A program made the translations under genes and the position numbers. Under the pieces are notes generated by a model. The model saw only the letters and a program-made list of their open reading frames with translations, was not told where the DNA came from and ran no database searches. A stretch of 33,367 nt of DNA from Podochytrium sp. JEL0797 (lineage: Eukaryota > Chytridiomycota > Chytridiomycetes > Chytridiales > Chytriomycetaceae), in contig JADGJG010000183.1 in assembly GCA_027596195.1 (NCBI GenBank), positions 1 to 33,367 on the forward strand, given 5' to 3'. Of this stretch, positions 31,892-33,367 are shown in pieces (positions within the stretch are counted from its first letter, which is position 1; each line of letters starts with the position of its first letter).

Positions 31892-32088
31892 ATCACTCCA
31901 TCCATATCGATAATGAATCCTTTCTGTTGGATAATCAGTATCAAATCAAAACTTTTGTCACCTTGAGCCCCGTAAATTCAACCCGGCCATACCTTGTTCT
32001 TGATGAGCTCGAGACGGGCCTTGAACTGATCCTCGGGGAGTTCAGTCGTCTTGGCCAGTTCGGTGGCAGAGAATGCGTTGGTGAGCAT
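31735..32088 (-). pseudogene. 3'-truncated extra copy of phosphatase copy B (exons 1-3)
   Basis: Start codon at 32086-32088 and exons equivalent to the first three of copy B: MLTNAFSATELAK, then the nucleophile motif exon, then the exon ending QFLFL. The unit boundary at 31705 cuts the following intron, and the sequence beyond is the secreted gene in antisense. Core motifs II-IV are absent, so no active enzyme can be made. One coding change is visible (Met to Thr in the KMTELPE segment). Confidence 0.8.
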
Positions 32089-32187
32089 ATGAGTGGCGGA
32101 GGGATTTGGGAGTAGTTTTTTGCCACTTTGCTTCGCAATCTCCAATCGGGGAGAAAAGTTTTTTTAAAGGGAAATTAATTCAATATC

Positions 32188-32253
32188 ACACAGGCCTGTG
32201 TAATGGAATGGAGCACACAGGCCTGTAAGATTTATGTATGACACAGGCCTGTG
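32188..32253. promoter_or_regulatory. Triple ACAGGCCTGT palindrome array, second copy
   Basis: Same three palindromes as at 30526, here at 32188-32201, 32217-32226 and 32242-32253, with identical spacing. Retained without change between the two units. Confidence 0.6.
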
Positions 32254-32853
32254 CGGTCCAATTATTTTGTTATTCAATTTAACCAACGCAGACTGTCAGC
32301 TCAAATTAAACAGTGCTCACCTTGGCCGCTGTCTCGTGAGATTGAATAAGGAGAGTTAACCTCTGGTGATTTGAATGTTCCAGATTTACGAAAGATGTGA
32401 CGCGCTGTCGTAAGTAGAAGCAAATGGTGCGAGCTATTAAATTCAGCAGCCGTGCGGTCCATTTTCTTACACAGAGTCTGGGTGGCAGGGTCGGATCTTG
32501 GAGTCCACCGCAGTCAGAATTACGGAAGCACCCGCACGCTATAACCCCAGAAAATACGATCCGAATAAATTCGAGTTATTCGCATTGGGCGAGATTTGAA
32601 TCACTTTTTGACAACATGCGAAATAAGAGGACAAGGCCAATTGCGTAAATCAACGGCATGAAAACTATTTCCAGTTACTTGGTGTAATAATTGCGAATAT
32701 TAGTGGGGAATCTTCGTAATTTAGTTCTTAACTTCCTGGTTTCATTCCGCATTTACGTAAATTTTACATAAATATACTGATCTACTTAAAATTTGGTTTC
32801 AAGAAACGTAATATTGCAAATAAAAGATGCCTGAAACAATGCGTCCCGAAAAG

Positions 32854-32860
32854 TATAAAA
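32854..32860 (+). promoter_or_regulatory. TATA box of the secreted GDPHF gene, unit 2
   Basis: TATAAAA, 42 bp before the ATG at 32896, as in unit 1. Confidence 0.55.
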
Positions 32861-32895
32861 CGCGACCAACAAAACTCCTCAATTCCAAACACAAA

Positions 32896-33367
32896 ATGAA
32901 CTTTACTGCATTGTCTCTCCTTGTGGGCCTTCTGTCACAAATTGCATCCTCCCAAACTTGCGGAGGCAACTCCAACCCAGCATCCCTCTTCGTGTTCAAC
33001 CCCGCGAATTTAAGCTACGACTCCTCAGTCGGTGGTGCCACCTTCACGATAGCATTGTCTTGCAAACCTGAAGGCGACATCCGTGCCGCGTTCAAGATGG
33101 CCGGGTTGCAGATGAACAACCCCATCGTCGCATTCACTGCCGATAACTGGTCCACCCCTCAGTCGGTTACAATCACGGCCGCCCGTGGTGCACTCGTTTC
33201 CGCCGGCAACTCGATCGAGGTGGACATTGATGCTCCATGTGATGCTAGTTTGCATGAGCAAAGCGCCTCGTATCCGTTTACGCACAAGGATGAAGGAACT
33301 TGTGGGGTTGACGCTTTCGCGGGCAACGGAGAGAACAAGTGCACGGTTTGGGGTGACCCTCACTTTG
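32896..33367 (+). CDS. Secreted protein with VWD-like GDPHF start, partial (cut by window end)
   Basis: Same 157 codons as the unit 1 copy: signal peptide, Ser/Gly/Asn-rich domain with Cys in QTCGGNS, LSCKPEG, DAPCDAS, GTCGVD and NKCTVWGDPHF. One residue differs near residue 97 (APG versus ARG). The frame is open to the last base. This may be the authentic gene whose VWD-like part lies outside the window, or yet another truncated unit. GDPHF is the conserved beginning of VWD domains in extracellular proteins; without the rest the assignment is tentative. Confidence 0.65.
   Translation, partial: MNFTALSLLVGLLSQIASSQTCGGNSNPASLFVFNPANLSYDSSVGGATFTIALSCKPEGDIRAAFKMAGLQMNNPIVAFTADNWSTPQSVTITAARGALVSAGNSIEVDIDAPCDASLHEQSASYPFTHKDEGTCGVDAFAGNGENKCTVWGDPHF

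Larger units (their letters stand above)
31705..33367. repeat. Tandem duplication, unit 2, reaching the window end
   Basis: Near-identical second unit. It ends at CACTTTG, exactly the base where unit 1 passed into unit 2. Visible differences include AAAACATCG versus AAAACTTTTG near 31945, CATCTT versus CGTCTT near 32047, GCACCTGCACGCC versus GCACCCGCACGCT near 32530, and GCCCCTGG versus GCCCGTGG near 33182. The stretch 32260-32850 shows nothing beyond what its unit 1 counterpart shows. Confidence 0.9.

Overview
The window reads as nuclear DNA of a zoosporic (flagellated) fungus, most likely a chytrid. This is inferred from three things. It carries a DM10/EFHC axonemal protein, so the organism has a flagellum. 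It carries fungal-style genes: a wax-synthase-type MBOAT enzyme, a long BRO1/ALIX protein and a PiT phosphate permease. Genes are packed tightly on both strands with many very short introns (34-235 nt, mostly 45-80). I recognised no RNA gene, transposon, CRISPR array or viral gene. Splice models below were built by eye; a model called closed is one whose exon lengths and phases add up to an uninterrupted frame.

Layout. 1-42: poly-C tract. 214-1720 (-): CHID1-like GH18 protein. 1821-3774 (-): transgelin/calponin with a long Gln-rich tail. 4129-6424 (+): EFHC1/2-like ciliary protein. 6600-8635 (+): decayed, internally deleted copy of the next gene. 8641-13234 (+): ten-exon gene for an animal-haem-peroxidase/DOMON/cytochrome b561/cytochrome b5/cytochrome b5 reductase fusion. 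13266-14289 (-) and 14413-16028 (-): two coiled-coil proteins. 16111-17548 (-): MBOAT acyltransferase. 17766-18290 and 21281-22096 (+): two related secreted Gln/Ala/Met-rich repeat proteins, with a vestigial signal-peptide ORF at 18600 and a phosphate permease (19365-21055) between them. 22402-27162 (+): BRO1/ALIX-like ESCRT adaptor. 27410-28708 and 29059-30426 (-): tandem HAD phosphatases of the PGP/p-nitrophenylphosphatase type. 30044-33367: a tandem duplication of about 1.66 kb that carries the 5' part of the second phosphatase, a triple palindrome and the 5' part of a secreted GDPHF-containing gene. The window stops exactly at a unit boundary.

The standout is the fusion at 8641-13234. It has the layout of a dual oxidase: an extracellular peroxidase-like module fed electrons across a membrane from cytosolic NAD(P)H. 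The NOX core is replaced by DOMON plus b561, and the flavin module is of the cytochrome b5 reductase type. Its neighbour at 6600-8635 keeps only the two ends and has lost the flavin and nucleotide motifs. The repeat-protein family and the palindrome-bearing tandem duplication are the next most unusual features.
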